Of a stretch of 64,000 nucleotides of DNA, positions 11,980-24,757 are shown one piece after another. The notes beneath the pieces are model-generated. The model had not been told where the DNA came from and made no database searches. It was given only the letters and a program-made list of their open reading frames with translations. A program made the translations under genes and the position numbers. The stretch's first letter is position 1, and each line of letters begins with the position of its first letter. Origin of the DNA: Limnoperna fortunei (lineage: Eukaryota; Mollusca; Bivalvia; Mytilida; Modiolidae); assembly GCA_944474755.1 (NCBI GenBank), contig OX104115.1, forward strand, positions 30,426,043 to 30,490,042, read 5' to 3'.

Positions 11980-14263
11980 CACACCGCTCAACCGACTTAT
12001 ATCATTTTGGTGAGAAGAAGTATGACACGATGAAAAAAGATATAAACAAGTTAAGACCTATACGTATACAGATGACTTTTTTCCAAATCGCTACGTTTAA
12101 AACAGACTGTATGAAATATAGAGTAGTAAAAAATTATTTTGCATATATTTGTCCATTAACATATTCAATTGTTTTAACTAATGTTTTCATTTGTTATCTG
12201 AAAATATGTTCCAAAGGTACCCGCATCACAAATTTGAACAAATAAATGCAAAATTTACGCTTCTGCACAATATATTTCTGTATCAAGTGTTTTTGTTCAA
12301 AAGGACATATATCCAGCTTTTTTCTGACCCCAAAATTGTTCTTCCATTTGCAATTTATTATGAGTTTGAATCATTTTTCTTTACGCATTTACTGAAAAAA
12401 TGATACGAAAAAAATCAGCTCATCTTTTTTTTAATGACACGATGAATAAAAGTTCCTTGACACGATTGAAAACAGCCACGTAGTTCTTAAGTGATTAGTG
12501 TTATACTTCCACATGGGGCATTTGTCTGTATATCATTGCATATGATACAAAAAGTCTATAATTGTTAATACAAAAGGACTATGATGTATAAATTCTTGAC
12601 ACAAATCACTAGATATGGAAAAAGTTAACAAGCAGCGGAGCAGCTTTTTAATTCATTTTAAAACCATAGTGAGGAATAAGACATATAGTAAATGCTCTCA
12701 TTGAAGCAATCCAAGAACAGGGCTTAAGCGGAAATCTGTGTTGTATGTCGATAACGATCTACATATGAGTTCGAACCTATCAACAAATAACAACATAACG
12801 AACACGATTTTTTACAAATATTTCCTACTATGTCGACATTAAATAATATAAAACGGAACCATCTAATTGGTAGGTCAATATATTAAACTATGACCGAAGG
12901 TCGGGGTTTTCTCTCGGTACAGTTTTCTCTCGGTACTCAGACCTCCACTCCCCATAAAAGCTGGATTCTATCATGCAGCTCAAGCAAACACCACCACAGT
13001 CAAACAATTATTTTGAAAGTTGTAACCCGCGAAGCAATGACTTAAAAGGCATTGATGTGAATTTTTGTGTGTGGGGGGGGGTCAAATTTCGAAGTTAAAT
13101 ATTCCGGACACGAAGCAGTCACTCAAAAGGCAATACTGTGACCTTGGGGGTCAAATTTCAAATTAAATGTCAATACCCATGGCATGCGACACATCGATTA
13201 GTTATAATCTACCCACATGCCAAATATCACAAAGCTTACCTAAAAGGATAAAAAGTTATATCCTGGACACGATTTGATATGCATGCACGGACGGACAGAC
13301 AACAATATGTCGACCTTTTGTCTCTTTTACCAAAAACCCAATATAAACGTCCTAAGAAATGAAAAGTGGAATGTAACACTAGATAAAGCTATCTTGCATA
13401 TCCTAAACAAGTATTAGTATGGGATTTGCAGTGTCAAATAAATTTGGCTGAAAATATCAGCCTTAAAGGAGAAGAAAAGATAAAAGAAGATGAAGTAAAT
13501 TATCAGACAAAAACAATATGTCTCCCATTTATCTTCGTTTGGTATACATAATAAAATAAGAATTGCATACAAATACAAAGTATAGTTTGAAAGCTTTTCT
13601 GCATATGTTATTGTGTTTCGCAATTTGTTCATTGTATATTTTATGCACAGTTTTCAAAATTAATTTTCCCCATCCTCCTCTTCATGCTTCATATTGACAA
13701 GAAAATCAAAAATTTACATATATTATTACGTTACGAACTCTTAAAGTGAATACTTATTCAATTGGTTAGCACAATTTCATAGCTCATACAAAGTCATATT
13801 TCTTGTTTTAGTCGTATCATTGAACTGAATTATATCGTATCGTACTTTCTCTGAGTCTGCAATTAAAATCAAATAAATATTGTTAATGCATTATGTTAAA
13901 GATACATTTTTGGCACCAAACGAAAGCTAAATGAATATTCTTTACATTTAAATGGCCGATTTGAAATAAAATTATATAATAAAAGGTCATTTTAGCACAT
14001 TATTAACTATATCTGCATTTTTTCGTTTATTTGATAAGATAAGTTGGACAAAAATAAAAGCAAGAGTTAAAGAACTGAATATATCTATTGCCAAATCTAT
14101 GCTAAATCGTGTTTTAATATATTTTATTCGCTACAGTAAATTTAAAACATAAAAAAAATTGAAAAACTTACCTACGTTTTCATCTCTTCTAACTTGTTTA
14201 TATCTTTTTTCATCGTGTCACACATCTTCTCACCAAAATGATATAAGTCGGTTGATCGGTGTG
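11980..14263. mobile_element. 2.28-kb DNA element with 77-bp terminal inverted repeats
   Basis: Left end 11980-12056 begins CACACCGCTCAACCGACTTA; right end 14187-14263 is its near-perfect reverse complement (CACACCGATCAACCGACTTA), with three mismatches over about the first 70 bases. Copy 2 is empty at this site (between 47081 and 47082), so the ends are fixed by comparison. No clear target-site duplication remains. The interior is AT-rich, repeats the GACACGAT motif, contains a SINE fragment (12891-13007) and has no transposase-like frame; the longest frames are about 70 codons with no recognisable motif. It is therefore a non-autonomous element. The superfamily is not assigned. Confidence 0.9.
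12891..13007 (+). mobile_element. Partial SINE nested in the TIR element
   Basis: The 3' body of the SINE family on plus: GACCGAAGGTCGGGG, then GGTACTCAGACCTCCAC, CATAAAAGCTGGATTC, and a CAGTCAAACAA tail. The tRNA-like head is missing. A short duplication (TTTTCTCTCGGTAC twice) lies inside it. It must have entered before, or travelled with, the surrounding element. Confidence 0.6.
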
Positions 14264-17200
14264 CATCATATCACCTTAAAGTTATATGTCTGGCCATCTA
14301 GCAGTACGGTTTAGTCTCGACATGTTACAAATGTATGACAGTTACAATGTGCTTCCAGATTCCATGTCAATATCTGCTCGTTAATTCGCAACCATAAACA
14401 CTTATATCACAGATGAACCTCTTAACTATTAATAATATTATTGGGACAACATTATTTATTAACATTGTAAACAAGAAACGCCCTCAACCTTATTCCACGT
14501 TTTCATCGCCATTTTTCTTGCGTGCAAGATGTGGCGAAATATTCCGTTTTTCGTTTTTGTTATAATTGTGAAACTATATTGGTAATGTTCATAAATATGG
14601 GTATTCATTTTAATTCATATTTCTTCTATGATTTTCAATGATGCCTTGAGAAAATAAAATTGTAAGAAAGGATAATCTCAGAACATAAAATCACATTTCC
14701 TATTTATGCGAGAAATTCAAAGTTTCAAAATTGTATATATCAAAATCGAAATTATTCAGGGCTGGCCATATTTTATTGATTATTTATTTTACGCTAAAAT
14801 ATACTTTTCTAAAATATAATGCCTATTATTTTTTAAATAATTGTATTTGAACAACCTGGTCTTATAATCCCGTATGGGTGGACAAATTCCGTATTGGGTC
14901 ATATCGCAGTCATCTTCGTGCAGTTAACTACTGGTACGCCTGCCTCAATATGAAGGGAGCAAGTCAAATCATCTGTATAAAAAAGCTCCAATTTTTACTG
15001 AAAATCCCTCACTGTAAAACCGCCCCCTGTTGCAAAAACGCCCACGTTAGTAAAATAGATATACGTACCAAAATCGCCCCTTCAAAAAAGCTGTTTTATA
15101 CTTATTAAGAGTTGATTATATCATGTTAACGATGGTCGAGCATTGAACGGTTTTTGATGTTGGAGACACAAAATATTGTGTTTAAACTATAAAATATGAG
15201 AACAACAGAAAAAAGTGACACACACTTATTTATCGCGTGCCTGATCAAACAAAATCAGCAAACTCAGTTTGCGAATTAGCAAACGAAAACATTGATCTAT
15301 GCTCTGCTAGATTTTTATTTATCATTCAGGACAATAACGGCAAATAATAAGATCCCGACACAAATCAATTCAGTTTCCTATAAGTCGTTATATACAAAAG
15401 AAAATTAATAGAAACCTTATAACAGGTAAGGAAGTTTAACATTCTAGAGATGTTCTTGCTGCTAAAATCTAGGATTTGAAAGGAAAAGGCCTTGGAAAAA
15501 CTTGAAGGCAGAGAAAATTACACCCAGAACGAACTTTATAGGTTGTACAGTAATAATCTACTTAAATCATGTACATAAATATAAAAAAAGCTTCAATTTG
15601 TACATTTAATGTGTTTGCTGTGCATTTAAAAGGTTAGTTTTACAATGTTCAATATCTATTATCTGTTCAATGGTTCTATCAGGTGCTCATGCATTTGATA
15701 TTTGATATTCCAAGTAAGGATATAAAAACGCAATTTGGATGAATAGTGCGATACAGTTCATAATGCACAATTGACAAGAGCACCAAGACAGGCGTGTTGA
15801 ATTAAATGTCATCAATTATACCAAGGTAATAAGATTAACTACGCCGTACTAATACATATTCTTCCGAGGCCCTCAAAAATATTAAAGGTCTATTCGAGGT
15901 GCTTTTATAATTAAAATTCAAAAAATTTATTGCAAATACGACTAAGTAATTTTAACGTTGCGAATAGAAAAACTTAGAATTTAAATAATTTTCAAAATTT
16001 CATGTCAGTAAATTTTAACAATAACTATATCACTGAAAGCTTTATTAATATTACTGTCATCAGCTAAATGTGACTATTGGGCTGGTGATCCCCATCGGAG
16101 ACAGTCAGTCCACCATCAGAGGCATCGACCCAGTTGTTGCAAATTTAATGTCACCAAAGATATCAAAGTGATAAAAGTGACGGCGCCATACGCCACAACT
16201 TGTACCAAAATTTCGTCTAATATTTACTGATCAATGACACTAAAACCCAAAACTATTTAAAATCTATATGATTAGGATGTTGAATAGCTTCTATCATCAT
16301 ATTTCCAAAACGATATACGAAATTCGGCTATTTTCATATACACCTTGCGAATAGGAAAAACTTAGAATTTAAAAAATTGTTTTCATATGTTATAGCAGTT
16401 ACATGTAATTGAGACAATGACTTTATAACTTTGAGCGGCAACGTCTGACTGCTAGGCGGGTTTTTTCCTTGGGTACTAACATTTCAGCATATTTTTTATT
16501 TAAATAATTCTCAGTGTTTTATAGCCATAACTATATTATCATGACATGATCATTACAATTATTTAAATATTTACTGAATCACGAGTGTTTTTAGCGGTCG
16601 CCATTTTGGTTTGCAATTTTAGAGAATTTCAATCTTTTGCATATATTCTAGAAATACAAATATTGTAAAGGTACATGTATAAGTCAGTCGACTCGTATTT
16701 TTGTTGCCTTAAAAAATATTTTTTGTGTGAATCTCTTAGATAGTTTTGAATGAGGTAGCATGAAATATAAGCCGGTTTTCGAGAAGTTGGCTTGAATGTT
16801 AGTCCCCTAAAAGGAAAAACATTCCTTAGAAAATCAACATATGCATCATATTTTGCGGATTACCACGCATGCGAATCTATGTCACGCTACAGTATACTAT
16901 CTTGATACCTGCAGTCTGCATAGAAAAAAGTATATGTTCTCTCTATCATCTGCACTGTCATGAACTGTCACACTATCTCTCTCCCTGCGCTTTCCCTGTT
17001 GACTTCTGATGGTTTAATATGTAAGTCTTTCATAATGTCTTTTTTAAATGGGTGGATACCACACTATTGAAAAGAACTGTGAATATGTGTGTTGGTAAGT
17101 GTGCTACTGGTTTGCTAGAAAATACAAGAAAATCACAGTTTGACCAGCCTGTCTCTGAGCCCTCTAGCAGGGACAAATCATTCTCTATCCAATAGCACAA

Positions 17201-17354
17201 CATATTACCGTACCTGTCTCACTGTTGCCAGATGTAACCTCCTGGGGTGTTGTTTCTACTTCACACATTACGCGAGGCGGTTAGTGGTTCAGAGTGAGCC
17301 CTTTCTCATTTACGTTGTATATTTGGTGTGGCTTGTTCTACAGGTTACACTTGT
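14264..17354. other. Non-coding duplicated sequence
   Basis: AT-rich and collinear with copy 2 (47082-50006). No gene is seen. Copy 2 lacks about 180 bases matching 14875-15055, with CGTA at both edges of the gap, a microhomology deletion signature. An internal direct repeat (GCGAATAGAAAAACTTAGAA near 15959, GCGAATAGGAAAAACTTAGA near 16345) with similar following sequence suggests an old tandem duplication of about 390 bases. The last 230 bases are the downstream part of a pogo-like transposase relic. Confidence 0.6.
17120..17354 (-). pseudogene. pogo-like transposase relic, downstream part, copy 1
   Basis: Minus-strand translation from 17354 downwards gives, across stops and frame changes, segments resembling the start of the DDE domain of pogo/Tigger transposases: an IYNVNEKG stretch (families have D where this has N) and, further on, a TSGNSETGTVICCAIG stretch matching the beta-strand region after the first catalytic aspartate. 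It is the continuation of 21867-22325, displaced by the 4.5-kb TTAA element. Copy 2 holds the uninterrupted arrangement at 49740-50465. Stops and the lost aspartate make it non-functional. Confidence 0.65.
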
Positions 17355-17994
17355 TTAAGGTGATACGCACCTGACAAAAATATAATTAAAGTAATATAAA
17401 AATGGTATCTAATCATAGGGACAATATTCCTTATAAGAAAAATAAAATAAAATTGGTATACTATAAACCTATGTAAAAAATTACAGGATTCAATATTCTG
17501 CCTTTCATTTTCAAAGATTTTTCAGGGACTTTAGCAAAAAAATATCAAAATATTAATATTTGTAATAATAATAACATTCTTTTTTGATTATTATAACATT
17601 AAAGCATTTTTAATAAGCTACTTTATGACAGAAAAAATATATATGTACATGATTAAGAAAAAAAGTTATAGCAAGTGAATGCTGAACCAATGATTTAAAA
17701 AAATGGAGTACTTTTCCACCTAAATATACAATATATACATGTACATGTATCAGGAAAGCTTAAATTGACCACAGACTGTTTAGATGGATTTAATTTGCTC
17801 TATATCCAAATCCTACATTTGCTTAATCTCAAATCAAGTCTAAGGTTTTTGAAAAAAAATGTGATTGGTTATATAAGGAAAATTTGGCGGGACATTTTTC
17901 CCGTACTTTTCACTGTTATATCTATTGTAAACAAGTCATGCCTTTGAAATGGACCTTTTGCCTTTGGGTTTCAGGTCAAGTTAACTAATAAAAC

Positions 17995-18211
17995 TGCTTT
18001 GGTGCCGAGTGGTTATGGTAGTTAGTCATATACCATTTATCAAATGCCTGTCAACACTGAGGTCGCAGGTTTTAAATGACAAGGATTGCCAGTTTTCCTA
18101 TGCCGAAGGTGGGGGTTTTCACTAGTACTTCCTCCACCAATAAAAACTTGATGCAACGATATAGCTGAAAATTTGCTGAACGTGGTATTAAACACCAGTC
18201 AAACAAACAAA
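17995..18211 (+). mobile_element. tRNA-derived SINE, full length
   Basis: Plus orientation: A-box-like GGTGCCGAGTGGTTATGG near the start, a degraded B box (GGTCGCAGGTTTTAAATG), body with GACAAGGATTGCCAG, CCACCAATAAAAACTTG and TTTGCTGAACGTGG, and the tail CAGTCAAACAAACAAAC. It lies inside the TTAA element, so it has no counterpart in copy 2. Confidence 0.8.
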
Positions 18212-20920
18212 CTTATAAAACTAAATCTACAAATTATGAAGTTCATTCTTCCAAGTCATTCAGATAGGCTACTGAAGCCTGAATTATGTTTGTTTACTTT
18301 ATGACACTGGCTTTTGATGTTTGTACACATATCTCTGTAGATAGATTCTCTATTTCTTGTTGCCTGTCTCTCTTATGGCAAGTTTATGGTGACAAAGACC
18401 TAATCCATTGTTTGCAATTTTAGTTGCCATACAGTTAGTTAGTAATAACTCTGCTGTCAGTAAGAGGTGTCAGCACTGTAAGCAGTGGTTTTGTTAACTT
18501 TCTGCTTTACTGATTCAGTAGTTCCTGACGATTGAGATTTCAACGCCGAACTGAGTGATAATTTTTCAAATTATGGTAATTAGACCAAAACATCTTCCAT
18601 TGAATCATGAGCACTGTACTGTTTCTTCAAATAATGAGTTGTAAATTTTTGGCTGTGAATATGAAGGCTGATTAGGAATACATTGTGAAAGTGTAACAAT
18701 AAATTCAGTCACAGATGCCATGAAGGTATCAATTGGATAATTTTTCTCTAAAGCCAACAACTCATTTTAGGGCATCAAAAATTCCAACATTTTCAACTTC
18801 CTTGTCATTTTAGTACATTTACACTTCTTAACTTCAAGCTGGTGACGTCTGAAGTCTTGGGTGATGTTTTTTCTTTTTGGTTTGATGTATTGATTGAAAG
18901 TCGTGTTATTGCTATTGACAACTGACAACTGTATGATGTGCGAGTCTTTGCCTGAAAGAAAATTAATATATATGAAGGCTCCAAATACCATATTACAAAA
19001 AGGCAAAATCATGAGGCTCTTTTGCTTTCATTGCATGTAGAATGTAAAGAAATTCCATTTTATTTTCTGTACTTATGACCTTTACTCATAAAAACGATGC
19101 TTTCAGTTTCAGACCTTTTAAGTTCAGGGTTCTTCAATTCAAGTTTCATTATCTTACATATTTTTTATTCATTGTTTTACAAAAACTTAAATTATGTCTA
19201 CTGCATATGTCTTACTCATTGATATGATATTGAGACAATATTCGTGCATTTTCCCCACATTTGAGTATTGTTGTCAAAACGGTTATTGAAATTCTATTCC
19301 TTTTTTTCATGTGATTTGCATTGACAAACAGTTGCATATTCTTATGCTTGAACACATCCTCCATCTTTGTTCGAAGTAATCTATTAAGTATGTCAAAATT
19401 AAATAGGTTGAGAGTTTCCAATGAAAATCATGACTTTAAGTGCAAAAATGTGATAAAGCTTCTGCAGATAAAATTTCATTTTACAAATGTGAAACTTTCA
19501 CAAATGTCAAACAAGAATTTTTATGCCATATCTCTTTTACAGCCTACAGTCTTCAGAACTTAAATAATATACCTTACCAAGTTCTGTTGTTTCAACATCA
19601 AAATACATGTATATCAGGCTACTATCTTTCAAAGTCTGTGGTTCTATAGGATGGTCCTAACTAGTGCAGGAATATATATCCTCTGTTCTTTAGGAAACAC
19701 CTTCTGTTACTTCTCTAGATGCAAGCTTTTTATGCCTATATTGAAATATAATTTACATATCATATTCATATAGGATGATCTCACTGTTATCAATATTTAC
19801 AATTATCCCGGGAACGATATGTGATTTTGGGGGCTTGTGGGAACTTTCACATTTTGGGTAGTTTTAATTATTTGTTTTAATAAGATATGAAAACAACAAT
19901 AATTAAATTTGGCACCAAAATATGATTAACATATTTCTCACAACCAAGAAAGCAAATTTATGAAATTCTATACAGATATTTAATTTAACAGACATGCAGA
20001 TTGAGTGAAAGAAAAGCTTATATAATTTGTGTACTTTCCAGTGGCAGTCAAAATTGTGTTCCCTATGTCACACCTCCTTTTTCCTGTAGATTGTTAAACT
20101 TGTTCTACTGAATTTGCTGACATACTATTCTTTGGACATAGATCAAACTTCTTATCAATCAAGCACATTTTTCACAATTTGGAAATGTCAAGTACTTGAA
20201 AAAATGGTCTGCTATAGTATACCCCCACTGCCAACTCGCTCCCTTTATCCTGCCTTAACTATTCATATGGACTGTGGGACCGTTTATATTGGCGAGCCCA
20301 ATTCTGGTATATCAGTACAATGCACAATACTGGGATAAAAAATTATTCCGGCATTGTATACCACTATTATGGTTTAAAAAAAAATTATTAGTGTTATCAG
20401 TATTGTCAGTTTTGTAATCTAATTAAAGAGATGGAAATGTATTGAAAGGCTGCAAAAGTGTTTTTCTATTTATATTTAAACAAAAGTTATAACTGTCAAT
20501 GGAATATGAACTGCTCATTTGCTGTTATATCTGGGCAAATTTTGACATCTGGTAATGTCACATATCTTATTCCTGAGTAAACCATTTTTAGTTGTTGTGT
20601 TGTTGTATGATAATCTTATTATGAAAGACATCTGCTTAAGGAAGTCAGGGAATAAAGATGATATATCACTGATACTTATTTTGGATTATCATTCTTTGAG
20701 TTGCTGGTCTGGTGCAAGGACATGGACTATCCATATCTGGTGGTATTTATGTGCTTTTCTTGTTAGTTTCTGATTATCTAATTAACTGATTACAATAGAT
20801 TTCTTAATTTCTCAGTAAGTTGCTTATTTATGGCCATATTAAATGTCTCATGTTATTGGTGTTTAAATTTAATCAAGCTTGATTGTTGTGTTATTGCTAA
20901 TTACGTACAAAAATGGTATA

Positions 20921-20952
20921 CCAGTATTGTATAGAATTTTTTACAATACTGG
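20921..20952. repeat. Perfect 11-bp stem inside the TTAA element
   Basis: CCAGTATTGTA (20921-20931), a 10-base loop, then the exact complement TACAATACTGG (20942-20952). Related words (CACAATACTGG near 20324, GGCATTGTATACC near 20352, GCCAGTATTG near 20973) are scattered nearby, indicating a small family of inverted motifs in this element. Confidence 0.65.
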
Positions 20953-21866
20953 AACACATTTAAAATTTATTGCCAGTATTGATGTACTGATGATCCAAAC
21001 TGTGCGTTTAAAAAAACACCGGTTAGTGCCAAGAAAGCTTTTTTATTTTAAAATATATTTTAATTTCCTTTAAATACTAGTACTCAGCAGCTGAGCAACA
21101 TTGTCAATTTGGTATAACCTAGCCTGGTATTTCAGCATGTGACCTACTGTTGATGTCAAACATGATTTTTATTGGGGTAAACCAACCCAAAGTAATCTAA
21201 CCAACAAACAAAAACAATGTTTAACCAGAAAAAAATCCTTAAATAACACAAATATAAATGTCCATTATTGAGCACTGCCACTGGTCAGCGTATTTGTTTT
21301 AGATAATTTGTGTTCCATAAGATTGTGCCATAGTTATTCTTAGGGTATGTTTTAAAAAAGAGATAAATACAACTGAGCTTTGCATTTTATTTTCTCAATC
21401 AACTGCATCATGTTTTACTACGATTTTCGTGACTTTGGGAACTGAATACTCGTGTCAATGCTGTGATAGAAATTTAGGTACGGGATACTTACTCGAGAAT
21501 TAGCTGTGATCATTTGTGTACGGTTTCTTCCACATAGCTTTGCTGAGTCTCCAACACCTTCGGGAACCGCCCGGATTTACATGTAAAACTGTGCGCACGG
21601 ATTCTTGTTTCATTTTTGCACTGGAGTTCGCATATAGGCACAAATGGCGCCGAAAATCGTTGATGTCGTAATCATAATCGAGCGCTGTTTATTTTGTCTA
21701 TTTATAACATTTAAATGTTCAGTTTTTGTACAAGAAAGTTACATTGTATATGAATTTTGATTAATAATGAATTATGTGGATTGTTCTCAACAATTACGAT
21801 ATATAAATTTTACGACAGTTTGAGTTGCGCGGTGAATTCATATTCGTCAGGATCGTATCTCCTTAA

Positions 21867-22325
21867 GGTCTTCTCAAGCTCTGCAAATAGTTTGCTATAT
21901 TACTTTAATTAGCTGCCTTTGCACTTGCCACCTTTAAAGCTCTTGGCTTGACTAGATGTAAATCTGGCCATCGCTTCATAAATCCATAAAACCAGTTCAG
22001 TGTGATAGGTTTGTCTGGTCTCATCCTTTTTCCCAGCATAATCCGCCTCAATATCAATCGTTTTTTGGCCGTTGTAACTATATTCCAGAGTTAACATTTC
22101 CTTTAAATGGGATACCGTTCTGTTCCTCATAAAAAAGAAGTGAATATTTGCGCGTGGTGCAACTTTCTGCATTATCACCACCACTTACTCTGTCCCTTAA
22201 GGTCTGGAATGGGACTCCATATATCTGGGATGCTTTTCGAACTGTGATCTTTTAATCTATTTAGCCACATACGCTTTGGTCATATCAGATGGATCGTAAT
22301 TTCTGTACTTTGATCTGCAACTTGC
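21867..22325 (-). pseudogene. pogo-like transposase relic, upstream part, copy 1
   Basis: Read on minus from about 22325: a KYRNYDPSDMTKAYVAK start typical of psq/CENP-B type DNA-binding domains, then sequence equivalent to the copy-2 IYGVPFQALRDR helix-turn-helix segment, HLKEMLTLEYSYNGQKTIDI, and LEKTL at the insertion point. Several frameshifts separate these parts, and the longest intact piece is the 91-codon frame 21909-22184. The domain order is N-terminal HTH followed by the second, CENP-B-type HTH, as in pogo/Tigger elements of the Tc1/mariner superfamily. The remainder lies 4.5 kb away (17120-17354) because a TTAA element inserted within the codons following LEKT. Confidence 0.7.
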
Positions 22326-24506
22326 GGTAAATGATGATGTAGCCGAAAAAGACAAGAAAAATTATATATTGAAATTAGAAATGTGTTTGATTGCTATGTT
22401 GCCTTTGAAGATATCAATACAATTTGTAACATGGTATAATGAAGATGCATAATTCCATCAGCATAGATATATTTATGCCCCAGTCTTTTAGAAACAGCTT
22501 TTTAAGTACAATACTGAAAATAATTTAATATTGCAACAGCCCCATTTCTAGAAATATAAATTTGAAGAGGGTAAATATTTCTATACAACTATCAAGATAC
22601 AATCGTTGTCTTTGGACTAAATTTTTCTCAGCGTGTCTTATGTTATTGTTTTTGTTATTTATTGGCTACATTTTACACCTAAATTACCCACAAAAACGAT
22701 CACAGTGTGTAAGGTGGTCGTTATTTTGTAAAGAAGAACAATATTATTTGCTTGACATTACATGATCTTTATTTTGACGTGGACCAGAATGGAATGTAAA
22801 GACTTTCCACTTTGCCGCTAGTAGGGATATTCCCTCTGGAAGCTTAATTTTATGCCATTTTAAGTAGGACAAAAAAGGCTCTAGCAAAATGACAGCTTTT
22901 ATTAATTATTTCAATAATTTATTTAAAATTTACCTTTACAAATCGCATGTTTCTTCGGAAATCCGCAAAGCAAAAAAGCTATGTTAATTTTATACGCCAG
23001 GAAATCATAAATGATTTCATCAAAATTGTATGTCATGTGATCAGTGCGATCAAAATAGCCGACCCATTTAATGAGATGACCGATTTAATGAGACTTTATG
23101 ATAGTTCCAGTTCCCATATTATTGCTGATTGTCGTCTTACGACAGTCGTATATAAAATAATATATGTCTTCATACAAGTTTCGAAAATAAAACCAAAATC
23201 GCGACTTTGAAGAAATGAATTGAAGAATAATATTTACATCGTTTCTTCATTTCGACACAAATATGTGTTTTCAGTCATACGGTTGAAAACGCTGACAAAG
23301 AGAGACAAAATTTTCTACATGTTTAACATGTGCGACAATCATTTAATTCATACACAATCTCGATCGCTAACGAGCTCGTTTCGTCAGCAGAAACTTCCTA
23401 CATATTACACTCAGTCCTTACCTTACTTCCGTTTGATGTGTTTGTCATTTAGAAACAATAATAATGTTGCGGTTTTCTCAAAACCCATTCATATCAGTAA
23501 TCGTCTTTTTGGTCGCCGTATGCGTGTTTGAACTTATCATAAGCTATTGGTTGCAGAGAGTAAATTGATTCAACATAAATCCCGCAGACTATCATTAAAT
23601 GCTTTTACGTTTACAGCTATACCACTTTCTCCAGGTTAATTTATCACAAACATTACTTACATCTGTATTTGAAAATAAAAAGACCCGTGTTTTAACAATA
23701 ATGACATGCGCGTGTTGTCCATTTTTACTGTTTTTTTTTAATTTCCGTTTCTTATCGTACAGCTGCAAACGCTTACAAAGTTGAATCACTTTATATAGAT
23801 TATGAAATCTTTTTTTCTGTGAATAGCATTTTACAAGAAAATTGTAGTATATTTTAAATAAGCGTGTTTTGCTACGGTTGGTTAGGAATTGTAAAGAATG
23901 ACTTTGGTAAGTAAAAGGGCATTTTGTGCAATCATCCAGAACAAGGATTCCAATGTGTCAACTTTATAATATAATGCAAGCATTTGCAGTAATGCATGTA
24001 TGGGTACCCAGGCTAACGAGTAGTAATAATATCGTGCTCATTTTGTACTGACAAACTGTAGTGTATATTTAGTAGATACTACTACTCAGCTAAATTTGTG
24101 CTGGTTTTACCCGTTGAAAATATTTCTAACTAAACCTACACTACATATATTCTAACATTAACTGCAATTACAGTATAAATTAGTGGATAAAAATATTCAA
24201 TAATATATAGACTGAATATATTCTACAATTCCGTATTATATTTCAGTTAGAATCAGCTTGAATTCACTTTTCATCGAATTCAATGCTATTTTGAGTTTAG
24301 TGTAACAATAGTTTTGAAAACTAAATAATATAATAAGAATTATTTCAGCTGCTCTTATTTCTGACTAGTATCTCTGAGTTTAATATGCAGTACAAATGTT
24401 TTGCATGATTTTAATATAAATTAGTATCATTTCAGCAATATTAATTTATCCTAATATTTATTTGTTAAATACAGACTAATCCTTTTATGTTTAAAGATCG
24501 TCTGAA
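22326..24506. other. Non-coding duplicated sequence
   Basis: AT-rich, collinear with copy 2 (50466-52593) with small indels. Short frames (for example 22947-23210 and 23220-23531) are broken in copy 2 by substitutions and indels, so they are not supported as genes. No repeats beyond short A/T runs are recognised. Confidence 0.6.
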
Positions 24507-24757
24507 TGTTTGAACGATGTTTTACGCCACTTTCAGAAATTTATCAGCTATATAATGGCGTCTATTTTGTATTGGTGGAGGAAGCGGAGTACCCTGAGAG
24601 AACCCCCGACCTTCAGTAGGAAAATTGGCAATCCTTGGCAATTAAGATTGGAGTTGAGTACACCTTGCCCGCAGTGAGACTCGAACCCGCAGCCTAAGTG
24701 TTGACAGACCACGTGATCAATGGAAGACCTACCTTAACCACTCGGACAACGAGGCCT
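24507..24757 (-). mobile_element. tRNA-derived SINE, best-preserved reference copy
   Basis: On minus it begins GGCCTCGTTGTCCGAGTGG, an A box in the context of serine/leucine tRNAs (CCGAGTGGTTAAGG), with the B box GGGTTCGAGTCTC about 60 bases later. The body follows (GTGTACTCAACTCC, GGATTGCC, GGTCGGGGGTTCTC, GGAGGAAG on the complement) and ends with GAAAGTGGCGTAAAACATCG and a short CAAACA-type tail. This polymerase III promoter arrangement, a composite body and a CAAA-type tail define a tRNA-derived SINE. It is not a functional tRNA gene: the head lacks complementary acceptor arms. The copy-2 counterpart is 52594-52844. Confidence 0.85.

Larger units (their letters stand above)
17359..21862. 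mobile_element. 4.5-kb TTAA-flanked transposon (piggyBac-like signature)
   Basis: Flanked by TTAA at 17355-17358 and 21863-21866, with a single TTAA in copy 2 (50007-50010). Ends are inverted: the left begins GGTGATACGCACCTGAC and the right, read on minus, begins GGAGATACGATCCTGAC, with weaker similarity extending about 15 bases further. TTAA duplication with precise flanks is characteristic of the piggyBac superfamily. That assignment rests only on the target site, because the 4504-base interior has no DDD transposase and no frame over about 80 codons. It contains a SINE (17995-18211) and a perfect stem at 20921-20952. Precise excision from copy 2 would give the same picture, so insertion versus excision is open. 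Confidence 0.85.

Noticed and set aside
24660..24757. Functional tRNA-Ser or tRNA-Leu gene on minus
   Set aside because: A and B boxes are present, but acceptor and anticodon arms do not pair; it continues into the SINE body and CAAA-type tail.
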